Origin: an uncultured Dorea sp.
GTDB lineage: Bacteria; Bacillota_A; Clostridia; Lachnospirales; Lachnospiraceae
Reading direction: 5' to 3'
DNA length: 64,000 nucleotides
Assembly: GCA_910579015.1 (NCBI GenBank)
Contig: CAJTRO010000006.1
Location: 399 to 64,398, forward strand
Part shown: positions 19,576 through 27,661 of the stretch, piece by piece
Numbering within the stretch: the stretch's first letter is position 1
How the letters are laid out: every line of letters begins with the position of its first letter
The notes under the pieces: model-generated
What the model was told of the DNA's origin: nothing
The model's input: only the letters and a program-made list of their open reading frames with translations
The model's database searches: none
Position numbers and translations under genes: made by a program

Positions 19576-19621
19576 ATGCCTTACAGGGATATCATCCTCT
19601 CCCAATATCCCTGTAAGGCAT
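19576..19621 (-). promoter_or_regulatory. Perfect 17-bp stem-loop between binder and permease genes
   Basis: ATGCCTTACAGGGATAT pairs perfectly with its complement around a 12-base loop. There is no T-run on the minus side; the stem ends a few bases before the permease ribosome site. This fits an mRNA-stabilising or attenuating stem that keeps binder levels above permease levels, as in maltose-type operons. Confidence 0.7.
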
Positions 19622-19642
19622 CCTGATTCGTTGGCGTGATCC

Positions 19643-20920
19643 TTATTGTGCCGATGTCCAGAATGACTGGAACTGTGCGGTCATCTCTTCTGCACTCAGC
19701 TCACCCAGCATATATGACTGCATAAGCGGTCCGCACGTCTCGCCATAGCTTGCCGGGGCGACCGTATGGATCCATCCGTTTGTCTCGCCCGCATCAATAT
19801 ATGTCTTGGCGTCATTGGCAAGCTTGCCGGTTACTTCCTTGTCTGTCTTGCATCCAGGAACTGCACCGACCGCTTCGCACATCCATGACTGTCCCTCATC
19901 CGAAGAAAGGATATACTGACAATATTCTTTCGCGAGTTCAAGATTCTCGGAATCCTTATTCACAATATACGTCCAGTTACAATTAGAAAGCAGCGTCGCA
20001 TCCTCGGCTGTCGCTCCTACCGGACACGGAAGGAATCCAAGATTCGCGGACGCATTGAAAGAATCCAGAGTAGACTGACACCAGTCGCCCATATGGATCA
20101 TAGCCGCATCGCCGTTTGCAAGCATATTTTCGCTGGTCTCCCAGTCAATCTCAAGAGGCTTCTCCGGCCCGTACTTTACTGCAAGATCCAGGAATTTGAA
20201 GAGATTATCCCAATTCGGCAGATCAGCAAACTTAAGCTTTCCGGATTTCAGCGCATCCGCAGTTCCCGGACCGTCAAGGGATTTATCCATCATAAAATGT
20301 GTCGCAAGCTGTCCCAGCACCCAGGTCTCCTTTGCAGGAACCGCAAAGGCTGTAATTCCTTTCTCTTCAAGCTTCTGACAGGCCGCCTCCAACTCTTCCA
20401 GATTAGCCGGAAGCTCTGTGATACCGGCTTCGCTGAAACAATCCTTGTTGTAGAGAATCCCCATATTCTCATACGTCCACGGCAGAGACTTAATCTTTCC
20501 ATCGTCATCCCTTCCTGTTTCAAGGGCGTCTTCGTTAAATAATTCCAGCACATCTGTATCATCCGTCCAGTCATACGCATACTCATAATACATCTTCGCA
20601 TTCGTTCCGGACTCAATATCGAACACATCCGGAATATCCCCTGAATTGACACGAGACTGCAAAACCGTCAGAGTATCGTTGGATACATGCTGTACTTCTA
20701 CCTTAACGCCCGGATGATCTTCTTCAAATTTCTTTTTCATCTCGTCATACTCGTCCAGGCCATACGCATGAGCGTCAAAAACACTTAACACGATCTCCTC
20801 TTTACCACCTCCGTCTTTGTCTGTCTTCTTCTCCTCCTTATCATCACCGCCGCCACATCCGGCGATCAGAGAAGATACCATTACCGTTGATACCAACAAT
20901 GCAAGAGTTCTCTTTTTCAT
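19643..20920 (-). CDS. Sugar ABC transporter substrate-binding lipoprotein, second cluster
   Basis: 425 residues. Signal peptide with lipobox LIAGC (Cys22), then an acidic/lysine-rich tether and a family 1 solute-binding fold. Typical motifs include GDIPDVFDIESG near residue 90 and PWTYENMGILYNKDCF near 145. It is an extracellular lipoprotein that captures sugar for the two downstream permeases. Second gene of the operon, 18 bp after the oxidoreductase; AGGAGG ribosome site. Confidence 0.93.
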   Translation of the reverse strand: MKKRTLALLVSTVMVSSLIAGCGGGDDKEEKKTDKDGGGKEEIVLSVFDAHAYGLDEYDEMKKKFEEDHPGVKVEVQHVSNDTLTVLQSRVNSGDIPDVFDIESGTNAKMYYEYAYDWTDDTDVLELFNEDALETGRDDDGKIKSLPWTYENMGILYNKDCFSEAGITELPANLEELEAACQKLEEKGITAFAVPAKETWVLGQLATHFMMDKSLDGPGTADALKSGKLKFADLPNWDNLFKFLDLAVKYGPEKPLEIDWETSENMLANGDAAMIHMGDWCQSTLDSFNASANLGFLPCPVGATAEDATLLSNCNWTYIVNKDSENLELAKEYCQYILSSDEGQSWMCEAVGAVPGCKTDKEVTGKLANDAKTYIDAGETNGWIHTVAPASYGETCGPLMQSYMLGELSAEEMTAQFQSFWTSAQ

Positions 20921-20938
20921 TCCTGCTCCTCCTTTTGA

Positions 20939-22003
20939 TTAATTGATTTTTTCTATTTTCTGCCGCACGGCAAAAAAGCGCTTCTTATTGACGTAGGCTC
21001 GTGCAGCCTCCATCTCTTGTATCGCAAGCCGGACCGTCTTCACCCCTTCCTCCAACGGCGCCAGCTCAATCTTCCTGTCATCTCTTATACATTCCAGGAA
21101 ATATTTTATTTCCTTATAATAAGGTCCCAGATTCGAGATATTGATCCCCGCTTCACTGCTCTCCCCCTCATATTCCGGCCTGAGATCCGGAACATCTATC
21201 TCCCCGTCTTTTCTGTACACTGTCAGCGACGGCTTATCCCCGCTGTTAAAGCAAACGGTCGCATCATCAAAGGCGGCGCGGAAATTCGATTCAAACGGCA
21301 GTGACGGCGAGATGTCCCACACGCCTTCTACTGTGGCAAACACATCTCCAAATTCATATACCGTAATTATCTGATTGATAAGACCATTCTCAAATGTTGC
21401 GGCACGGACATCGAATCTGTCCGGTTCTCCCAGCAGATAACGGAGATAATCCACGTCATGTACATGCAGATCCAGCACAACGCTGCCACTTTCCTTCTCT
21501 TTGTGGAACCAGTCTCTGTATCCCCAAGTGGCGTCCCCGCTGATTCTGTGCATCACGATCGATCTTAACTCACCATAGATCTTGCTGTCGTACACTTCTT
21601 TCAGGAATCTGTACTCTTCAAAAGAGCGGACCACCTGCCCTATCATTACCTTTACGCCAGTTCTCTTCTCCGCCTCTAAAATCCGTTCTCCCTCTTCTTC
21701 CGTCAGACAGACAGGCTTCTCAACAAATACGTTCATTCCCCTCTCCATCGCCGCTACCGCATGACTGACATGGAGATAGCTTGGCAGACAGATATGTACA
21801 GCATCTAATTCTTCCTGCTCGATAAGATCCATCCCATACGTATACGTTCTTGCTTCCAGGAAATATCCTGCCGCCTTCTCCAAGTATTCATTTCTGCACT
21901 CTGCGAGAGCTGTAACCTGTATATCCATCTTCTCCGACAGCGCTTTCAAAGACAGATAATGCGTAGTGCCCATTCCTCCACAACCAACCACTCCAATTTT
22001 CAC
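20939..22003 (-). CDS. Gfo/Idh/MocA family NAD(P)-dependent oxidoreductase
   Basis: 354 residues. The N-terminal Rossmann motif is GVVGCGGMGTTH, followed by the family EKPVCLT motif (catalytic Lys near 95) and a C-terminal alpha/beta domain with DLHVHDVDYLRYL (His as substrate/proton residue). It oxidises or reduces sugars such as inositol, glucose or sugar acids. It starts with GTG behind GAGGTG, and is first gene of the operon driven by the 22100-22128 promoter. The substrate is unknown; linkage to an isomerase and an importer points to catabolism of the imported sugar. Confidence 0.88.
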   Translation of the reverse strand: MKIGVVGCGGMGTTHYLSLKALSEKMDIQVTALAECRNEYLEKAAGYFLEARTYTYGMDLIEQEELDAVHICLPSYLHVSHAVAAMERGMNVFVEKPVCLTEEEGERILEAEKRTGVKVMIGQVVRSFEEYRFLKEVYDSKIYGELRSIVMHRISGDATWGYRDWFHKEKESGSVVLDLHVHDVDYLRYLLGEPDRFDVRAATFENGLINQIITVYEFGDVFATVEGVWDISPSLPFESNFRAAFDDATVCFNSGDKPSLTVYRKDGEIDVPDLRPEYEGESSEAGINISNLGPYYKEIKYFLECIRDDRKIELAPLEEGVKTVRLAIQEMEAARAYVNKKRFFAVRQKIEKIN

Positions 22004-22035
22004 AATCTACACCTCGTTCTTTTTTATTTGTCCAC

Positions 22036-22049
22036 TGCCCTTACTAATT
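22036..22049 (-). promoter_or_regulatory. Candidate ROK operator box, minus transcript
   Basis: AATTAGTAAGGGCA on the minus strand lies downstream of the oxidoreductase promoter. Eleven of its bases plus a trailing CA recur in the ROK gene's own promoter region, which suggests a common repressor site. Confidence 0.45.
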
Positions 22050-22099
22050 AAATTAAAAAAATACTGGCAAATAGATTACTTCTCTTTAAATTTTGTTCA

Positions 22100-22128
22100 A
22101 CTATATCATTTGAGTAACAACTTGTCAA
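22100..22128 (-). promoter_or_regulatory. Sigma-A promoter of the second sugar operon
   Basis: -35 TTGACA (22123-22128), 17-bp spacer and -10 TATAGT (22100-22105) on the minus strand, about 97 bp before the oxidoreductase start. Confidence 0.8.
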
Positions 22129-22326
22129 TGTGATTTTCGCACTTCCGCCCGCTTATCAATCATATTTTACGTATTTCCTAATTTTTACTCCTTATTTTCA
22201 GCAATATTGCACAATATGATTTTCGTAAAATGATATTACCAAATATACCCATTCTATCACTACTATTTTCTCCAAATTTTTGATATATCTCGAATCTTTT
22301 CTATTTTTTCTATCTTTTTTCAATTA

Positions 22327-22355
22327 TTGCATATTTTATCTATATATGGTACAAT
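22327..22355 (+). promoter_or_regulatory. Sigma-A promoter of the ROK regulator gene
   Basis: -35 TTGCAT (22327-22332), 17-bp spacer and -10 TACAAT (22350-22355) with TGG extension. It leaves a leader of about 150 bases. Confidence 0.7.
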
Positions 22356-22357
22356 AC

Positions 22358-22371
22358 AATTAGTAAGGTCA
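22358..22371 (+). promoter_or_regulatory. Candidate ROK operator box, plus transcript
   Basis: AATTAGTAAGGTCA overlaps the expected transcription start, the mirror of the box at 22036-22049. Matching boxes on divergent transcripts suggest the ROK protein represses both. Confidence 0.45.
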
Positions 22372-22513
22372 CTTTATATTTATCAAAGGAGGTGCTTACA
22401 GATATTCCATAAAAGAAAAACGGCTTATTTCGGCACGCTTCTGGAAAAAACTTCCTTTATCTGGCTATTTATGCTATGGTAAATAGAATAATTCAAATAA
22501 AGAGGTTGATTCC

Positions 22514-23725
22514 ATGAAACTTGTAAATCAGCAGATTATCAAGAACAATAATCTAAAAAACATATACAGTCTGATCCAGAAGTCACCCGGTGTGTCCAGA
22601 GCCCAGTTAGCCAAGATGTGTAATCTAAGCAAAACAACTGTTTCCTCTCTTGCAGACGAACTGATCGAGCGGAAATTTATCCAGGATACCGGAACCATGC
22701 AGGAGGCAACATCTGTAGGACGCAAGCCAAACAGCCTTAAGCTTTGCAGCGGCCAGTATTATGTAATTGTGTTAAGCTGGGATTATGATCATGTCAGCAT
22801 TAAACAGGTTGACATATGCGGGCTGATCACAGGCCATTCCAGCCAGGATCTCTCTGAAAATGCGGATTACATTGATACTTCTGTACGGCTTTTCGAAAAG
22901 CTCCTGTCAGCGGGACTTCAAAAAGAACGGATCCTGGGAATCTGTCTTGTCATCCCGGCAATGATCGATACGGAAAAACACAGGATTTTTTCTACCTCGC
23001 TGAACACTGAAGCATATGATCCATCTACACTTTTTCAGGATCTCAGACATGTTTTTTCCGGTTATCCTCTTGCTGTACTCAACGACACGGCATGTGCGGC
23101 CTACGCAGAGAAAGTTTATACCAAGATGGAACAGGAAGATTTTGCATACATTAACTTCCAGCACGGAATCGGCGCGGCCTTATTCATACACAATCAGCTG
23201 CTGGGACACGCAACCGCTTCTTACACGCAATTCGGCCATTATTCCACTGATCCGGCCGGAGAACTCTGTTCATGCGGAAACCGTGGATGCCTGGAATTGA
23301 CAATTGGTGAAGATTCCCTGAAAAAGAGGATTCTCAGGCTCAACCCTCATTCTGGTCTGGCTTCGAATCCTTCTGTCACATATGCTGACTTAAGCTCCGC
23401 CGCCCTTTATGGTGACACATCCGCCCAGAAAGTGATCCAGGATATAGCCGGTGATTTTTCTTATGCCCTTACGAATCTTATATGCCTTGTCCGCCCCAAG
23501 ATCATTATTATCGGAGGAAAAGGCAGAAACTTAGGACCTCTGTTTCTTGACGAGGTGAAAAAGAACCTGGGCTCCGCCGGTTTTCGCCAGATGATTGATT
23601 CCATGGACGAGATACGGTACAGCATGTTAGACGCCATGGCTTATTTTGTCGGCGCAATGAAATATTTCTTTGATGTACATTATGATTTTTCGCAGGATCT
23701 GACCAATCAGTTTTTTCTTGGATGA
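22514..23725 (+). CDS. ROK family transcriptional regulator (NagC/XylR type)
   Basis: 403 residues. The N-terminal winged helix-turn-helix spans about 10-65 (SRAQLAKMCNLSKTTVSSLA) and is followed by a ROK sugar-kinase-like domain. The zinc motif CSCGNRGCLE is intact. The phosphate-binding segment is altered (FQHGIGAALF), so it is a regulator rather than a kinase. It has a GAGG ribosome site before its ATG. Divergent from the sugar operon and followed 19 bp later by an oxidoreductase, it most likely represses both until a sugar ligand binds. Confidence 0.9.
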   Translation: MKLVNQQIIKNNNLKNIYSLIQKSPGVSRAQLAKMCNLSKTTVSSLADELIERKFIQDTGTMQEATSVGRKPNSLKLCSGQYYVIVLSWDYDHVSIKQVDICGLITGHSSQDLSENADYIDTSVRLFEKLLSAGLQKERILGICLVIPAMIDTEKHRIFSTSLNTEAYDPSTLFQDLRHVFSGYPLAVLNDTACAAYAEKVYTKMEQEDFAYINFQHGIGAALFIHNQLLGHATASYTQFGHYSTDPAGELCSCGNRGCLELTIGEDSLKKRILRLNPHSGLASNPSVTYADLSSAALYGDTSAQKVIQDIAGDFSYALTNLICLVRPKIIIIGGKGRNLGPLFLDEVKKNLGSAGFRQMIDSMDEIRYSMLDAMAYFVGAMKYFFDVHYDFSQDLTNQFFLG

Positions 23726-23744
23726 TCTTGCAGATTGGAGGATT

Positions 23745-24806
23745 ATGAAAAAGCTAAAAGTTGCTATTGTCGGATGCGGCCGTATTGCTGTCTGTTATGA
23801 AGATACTTTCATGCGTTTTCCCGATATTGTAGAACCCGTCTTCGCAGTTGACAAGGTTATTAATAAGGCGAAGGAATTCGCCGGGAAATTCCCTTCCTGC
23901 AAATATACAGACAATTATGACGAGATCCTGAAAGAAGATATTGATGTGGTGCATCTGTGCCTTCCTCACTATCTTCATCCTCATATGGCGGTAAAAGCCA
24001 TGCAGGCCGGGATCCATGTGATCACAGAGAAGCCGATCGCCATTACTCTACAGGAAGCCGACCTGATGCTCTGCACCCAACGGGAGACGGGGGTAAAGTT
24101 AGGCGTGATCTTCCAGACAAGGTATACAAAGAGCGTTACCGCATTAAAGGCGATGATCGACCGCGGAGACTTTGGAAGGATCATTTCCGCCCGTTCCTAT
24201 CTCACCTGGAACCGTCCATTCAACTATTATGACGAGAGTGACTGGAAAGGAACCTGGGATAAGGAAGGCGGGGGCGTTCTTATCGACCAGGCGATCCACA
24301 GTATAGACCGGGTACGTTACCTGGTTGGAAGCGACGTCTCATGGATTGACGGAAGCATCCACAATTATGTCCACGACTTTGTTAAGGTAGAAGATACAGC
24401 CAATGCGATCATTGGATTTGAGAATGGCTGTCTGTATAATCTGTACGCCTGCAATACTTATGGTCTGGATTCTCCGATCTACATAGAGCTTGCCGGCGAG
24501 AAGGGACGCTGCGGCCTGATCCATGATACCGGTTTCTACGAAATCGGCGATACTTATGAAGAGATCAAGGATGAATATGTACCTGCAAGTGTCGGACCTG
24601 TCTACTGGGGCAGCAGCCACTATATACAGCTCCGCGACTTCTATGATTCCGTACTTCAGGATACACCTGTCGTAGTAGACGGAACAGAAGGACGCAAAAC
24701 ACTGGAGATCATTAAGGGGATCTACCTCTCTTCCGCCACCGGAAAACGGGTGAACCTGCCCTTTACTGATGCAGCATATACGGATATTAATATCATAAAA
24801 TCATGA
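23745..24806 (+). CDS. Gfo/Idh/MocA family oxidoreductase, second copy
   Basis: About 353 residues. The Rossmann motif VAIVGCGRIAVCYED is at the N-terminus, ITEKPIAIT carries the catalytic Lys near 95, and LIDQAIHSIDRVRYLVG carries the family His. The ATG at 23745 follows TTGGAGG; an earlier in-frame ATG overlaps the ROK gene and lacks a site. It is cotranscribed with the ROK gene. It differs strongly from the copy at 20939-22003, so the two probably act on different steps, for example oxidation and re-reduction around an isomerised keto-sugar. Confidence 0.87.
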   Translation: MKKLKVAIVGCGRIAVCYEDTFMRFPDIVEPVFAVDKVINKAKEFAGKFPSCKYTDNYDEILKEDIDVVHLCLPHYLHPHMAVKAMQAGIHVITEKPIAITLQEADLMLCTQRETGVKLGVIFQTRYTKSVTALKAMIDRGDFGRIISARSYLTWNRPFNYYDESDWKGTWDKEGGGVLIDQAIHSIDRVRYLVGSDVSWIDGSIHNYVHDFVKVEDTANAIIGFENGCLYNLYACNTYGLDSPIYIELAGEKGRCGLIHDTGFYEIGDTYEEIKDEYVPASVGPVYWGSSHYIQLRDFYDSVLQDTPVVVDGTEGRKTLEIIKGIYLSSATGKRVNLPFTDAAYTDINIIKS

Positions 24807-24844
24807 TCTGCGGCAATCACACGGATACGATTGCCGCAGATCAG
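24804..24844. terminator. Perfect 15-bp inverted repeat after the oxidoreductase gene
   Basis: TGATCTGCGGCAATC pairs with GATTGCCGCAGATCA around a 10-base loop and begins inside the oxidoreductase stop region. The plus-side tail is A-rich, the minus side carries TGATTTT, so it may act in both directions together with the next hairpin. Confidence 0.6.
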
Positions 24845-24846
24845 AC

Positions 24847-24895
24847 AAAAAGAACAGGCGCCCCAAAGATACCAATCTTTCGGCCGCCTGTTCTT
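24847..24895 (-). terminator. Terminator of the rubredoxin gene
   Basis: AGAACAGGCG/CGCCTGTTCT stem with a nested AAAGAT/ATCTTT stem; on the minus strand it ends in CTTTTTG. It lies 18 bp past the rubredoxin stop. Confidence 0.75.
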
Positions 24896-24912
24896 CTCTC
24901 ACAATCCCCGTC

Positions 24913-25074
24913 TTACTCTTCCGGTGCGAAAACTTCCTTCCCCATTCCACAGATCGGGCATACCCAATCCTCCGGAATGTCCTCAAAAGCTGTTCCCGGC
25001 TCGATTCCGCCGTCCGGATCGCCGACTTCAGGATCGTATACATATCCGCATGGTTCACATACATATTTCTGCAT
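24913..25074 (-). CDS. Rubredoxin
   Basis: 53 residues, the usual rubredoxin size. Two knuckles are complete: CEPCGYVYDPEVGDPDGG near the start and CPICGMGKEVF near the end, giving four Cys ligands for one Fe. PGTAFEDIPEDWVCP between them is the family core. It carries single electrons in the cytoplasm, in anaerobes often to peroxide- or oxygen-detoxifying enzymes. It has its own terminator and stands alone; no partner reductase is in the window. Start at 25074, with a weak GGACAGG ribosome site. Confidence 0.95.
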   Translation of the reverse strand: MQKYVCEPCGYVYDPEVGDPDGGIEPGTAFEDIPEDWVCPICGMGKEVFAPEE

Positions 25075-25151
25075 CTTCAATTACCTGTCCCTTTCTTAAT
25101 ATGTCGCTCTTATTATATACCAGTTGTTGAAAAAAAACCATAAAATCTTTT

Positions 25152-25175
25152 AACTTGTAATTAATTTCAAGTTAC
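25152..25175 (-). terminator. Possible weak terminator of the sirtuin operon
   Basis: TAACTTG/CAAGTTA with a 10-base AT loop overlaps the sirtuin stop; the minus tail (AAAAGATTTT) is only moderately T-rich. Confidence 0.35.
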
Positions 25176-25906
25176 AGGCCGTTCACCACGATCTGTCCCA
25201 ATACTTCTCCGATCGGCGCCGCGATGCAAAGATCTGCTCCTACTTCCCTTGCTGTTGCACTCTTATTGATCACCACCAGATGCTTTCCCTGGAAATAATC
25301 AATAAATCCGGCCGCCGGATAAACCACAAGGGACGTTCCCCCGATGATCAGTGTATCCGCCCGGCTGATCGCCTGAATACTCTTCTGGATCACATCCGAA
25401 TCCAGACCTTCTTCATATAATACCACGTCCGGCTTGATCCTTCCACCGCAGGTACACTCAGGAATCCCGTCAGCCTCCTTCACATAGGCGGCGTCATAGA
25501 ATTTCCCGCACTTCTGACAGTAATTGCGGTGAATGCTTCCATGCAGTTCCAACACGTTCTTACTGCCCGCGGCCTGATGCAGTCCGTCGATATTCTGGGT
25601 GATCACGGCCGAGAGTCTTCCCGCCTTCTCAAGTTCTGCAAGCTTCAGATGCGCCTTGTTAGGCTTCGCGTTAAGAAACATCATCTTATCCTTATAAAAC
25701 TCATAGAATCCTTCCGTATTCTTCACAAAGAAGCTGTGGCTCACAATCTGTTCCGGCGAATACTTATACTTCTGCTGGTACAGTCCGTCCGCACTCCTGA
25801 AATCCGGGATGCCGCTCTCTGTAGACACACCGGCCCCTCCAAAGAATACAATATGATCACTGTCGTCGATCATCTCCTGCAATCTTCTTACTTCCTCTTC
25901 ATACAC
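25172..25906 (-). CDS. cobB: NAD-dependent protein deacylase (sirtuin)
   Basis: About 244 residues from a GTG at 25906 that has AGGGGAAG upstream; the open frame extends further but through repetitive DNA without a ribosome site, and family members begin here. Motifs: GGAGVSTESGIPDFRS (NAD), TQNIDGLHQ, catalytic His in ELHGSIH, zinc ligands CQKC and CTC, and GTSLVVYPA. It removes acetyl or other acyl groups from lysines using NAD+, in the cytoplasm. The second zinc pair is C-x-C instead of the usual C-x2-C. It is last in line after the MarR gene, 125 bp away. Confidence 0.9.
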   Translation of the reverse strand: MYEEEVRRLQEMIDDSDHIVFFGGAGVSTESGIPDFRSADGLYQQKYKYSPEQIVSHSFFVKNTEGFYEFYKDKMMFLNAKPNKAHLKLAELEKAGRLSAVITQNIDGLHQAAGSKNVLELHGSIHRNYCQKCGKFYDAAYVKEADGIPECTCGGRIKPDVVLYEEGLDSDVIQKSIQAISRADTLIIGGTSLVVYPAAGFIDYFQGKHLVVINKSATAREVGADLCIAAPIGEVLGQIVVNGL

Positions 25907-25939
25907 AGCTTCTTCCCCTGCCTTTCCGGTCCACTCCAT

Positions 25940-26012
25940 ATACTGCATTCTGCATACTACATACTGCATTCTGCACACTACATTCTACACGCCATATACT
26001 ACATTCTACATG
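25940..26012. repeat. 21-bp imperfect tandem repeat
   Basis: ATACTGCATTCTGCA recurs at 25940 and 25961, with further degenerate copies (TACATTCTACA) to about 26012. It lies between the MarR and sirtuin genes and creates an artificial N-terminal extension in the sirtuin frame. Confidence 0.75.
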
Positions 26013-26031
26013 CTATAGCTATAACTTATAA

Positions 26032-26493
26032 CTATGATTCTCTCTTCCTGTTCTGGCTATATCCGGCAAAGAACTCCGACAGGGCATCCAGAGTCTTAAG
26101 CAGCACCGGCATCTCCCTCTCATCCAGCTTATCTACCACAGCCTGCGTCATCTGCCTGTGATAATCCTCATGATGCTTATACGCCCTTACTCCCTTTGGC
26201 GTCAGCCGCACAAACACAACCCTGCGGTCTTCTTCGCTCCTCTGACGCTCCACATACTTCTTATTCACAAGACTGTTCATGGCAGTTGTAAGAGATCCGA
26301 CCGTGATGTTCAGCCTCCTGGCAATGGAAGACATATTCCTTCCGTCACCCGTGCCGACCGCCTCGATCACATGCATATCATTATTACTCAAATCCCTGAA
26401 TTCATCCGTGATGATCGCCTTCTCCTCAAGCTCCCAGATTTCATTGATCAGATTCACCAGAACATTATTGATTGTTGTATATGCTTCTTCCAT
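26032..26493 (-). CDS. fabT: MarR family regulator, probable FabT of the fatty-acid operon
   Basis: About 153 residues. The winged helix (MSSIARRLNITVGSLTTAMNSLVNKKYVERQRSEEDRR, in two parts around 55-95) is the MarR DNA-binding core, flanked by dimer helices. The ATG at 26493 is nine bases from AAGGAGG; the ATG at 26499 is too close. In streptococci FabT binds TTTGATTATCAAA-like palindromes with acyl-ACP as corepressor. Two such palindromes flank the fabH promoter here, and this gene is the last regulator in that operon, so a FabT role with feedback is inferred. It is placed at the 3' end instead of before fabH. Confidence 0.8.
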   Translation of the reverse strand: MEEAYTTINNVLVNLINEIWELEEKAIITDEFRDLSNNDMHVIEAVGTGDGRNMSSIARRLNITVGSLTTAMNSLVNKKYVERQRSEEDRRVVFVRLTPKGVRAYKHHEDYHRQMTQAVVDKLDEREMPVLLKTLDALSEFFAGYSQNRKRES

Positions 26494-26533
26494 TTCCATT
26501 CACCTCCTTGCCTGCTCTCTACTATTATACCCT

Positions 26534-27616
26534 TTATCCAATCAAAGAATCAATCACTTCTTTTACTGTTTCCAGACGTTTCGCCTTATATGCATATGCA
26601 CCGCAGAATAACAGCGCGTCATCCGTCTCTCCCTTTGCCGCATGGATCAGGGCGTCCGTAATGCAGTAGGGAATCTCTGCCGGGTTACATTTATGCAGGC
26701 ATCTGTGGCATGGAGTGTGGGGGATCTGTTCTCCTGCCATCACTCTTTTCATAAATGGATTCATGATCGCTCGTCCCGGCATCCCGACCGGACTTTTTAC
26801 GATCACAATATCTTCCTTATCTGCGCGGATATAGGCTTCCTTGTAACGGATATCCGCATCACACTCCTCTGTTGTGACAAACCTTGTGGCGGCCTGTATG
26901 GCATCCACACCGAGCGAAAATGCATGTGCTGCCTGGCTTCTGTTCTCAATCCCGCCTCCAAGGGCCGTTGGGATCTTGCAGTCAAACATCTCCTCATACT
27001 CTCTGACCGCACCAAGGATCCGCATAACTTCCTCATCATATGCTCCACACGTTCTGTCTGTGCCGTGTTCTTCTCCATATTCCAAAAGCTGTTCCTTCGT
27101 GAAGCCAAGATGCCCTCCCGCTTTGGGCCCCTCGATCACCAGAAGGTCGGGCATACGCCTATATCTCTTGCCCCAGTATTTTAAGATTACCCTGGCAGAT
27201 TTCTCTGTAGATATGATCGGCGCCAGCAGCACCTTGGACTCCCCTGCAATCCTTGGAAGATCCATGGGAAGACCTGCCCCGGAGATGATAATATCTGCTC
27301 CTGCGTCAATCGCCGCCCTGACATACTCTTCATAATGGCGCATCGCCACCATGAGATTAAAGCCTATGACACCTTCCGGCGCAATTGTTCTCGCCTTCTC
27401 ATACTCTTTTTTGATGGCTCTTAAATTCGCTTCTTTGGTATTGGTGTCAAAATCCGGCTCCCGAAAACCAATCTGAGCGGCAGAGATCACACCTATGCCG
27501 CCCTCTTTTGCAACAGCTCCGGCAAGGGAGCCAAGGCTTACACCTACTCCCATCCCGCCCTGGATCACCGGAACACGTGCCTCTGTATTTCCTATTTTTA
27601 ATGGATGTATGTTCAT
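26534..27616 (-). CDS. Nitronate monooxygenase-like FMN enzyme (FabK relative)
   Basis: About 360 residues, FMN-dependent TIM barrel of the nitronate monooxygenase/FabK superfamily: PVIQGGMGVGVS at the N-terminus, GADIIISGAGLP, EGPKAGGHLGF with the catalytic His, and ALGGGIENRS for phosphate binding. A C-terminal extension holds a Cys-rich patch (CHRCLHKC). FabK itself is encoded separately at 34864-35802, so this is a second member of the family in the operon. It may detoxify nitronates or act as a variant reductase; the sequence does not decide. Start chosen at 27616 by AGGAGA spacing. Confidence 0.82.
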   Translation of the reverse strand: MNIHPLKIGNTEARVPVIQGGMGVGVSLGSLAGAVAKEGGIGVISAAQIGFREPDFDTNTKEANLRAIKKEYEKARTIAPEGVIGFNLMVAMRHYEEYVRAAIDAGADIIISGAGLPMDLPRIAGESKVLLAPIISTEKSARVILKYWGKRYRRMPDLLVIEGPKAGGHLGFTKEQLLEYGEEHGTDRTCGAYDEEVMRILGAVREYEEMFDCKIPTALGGGIENRSQAAHAFSLGVDAIQAATRFVTTEECDADIRYKEAYIRADKEDIVIVKSPVGMPGRAIMNPFMKRVMAGEQIPHTPCHRCLHKCNPAEIPYCITDALIHAAKGETDDALLFCGAYAYKAKRLETVKEVIDSLIG

Positions 27617-27661
27617 TATCATTCTCCTGATCTATGAGTTGAAAAAGTTACTGATACCCGC

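Larger units (their letters stand above)
22004..22513. other. 510-bp divergent control region
   Basis: AT-rich spacer holding two divergent sigma-A promoters, a pair of matching AATTAGTAAGG boxes and an orphan AAAGGAGGTG ribosome-like site near 22385. No other open frame with a standard start is convincing. Confidence 0.7.

Noticed and set aside
22373..22470. Riboswitch in the ROK leader
   Set aside because: The leader shows no recognisable riboswitch core or terminator/antiterminator pair.
23957..24232. 91-codon frame inside the second oxidoreductase gene
   Set aside because: Out-of-frame shadow of a well-supported gene.
25907..25978. N-terminal extension of the sirtuin (24 residues)
   Set aside because: Encoded by the imperfect 21-bp repeat with no ribosome site; family members start at the later GTG position.
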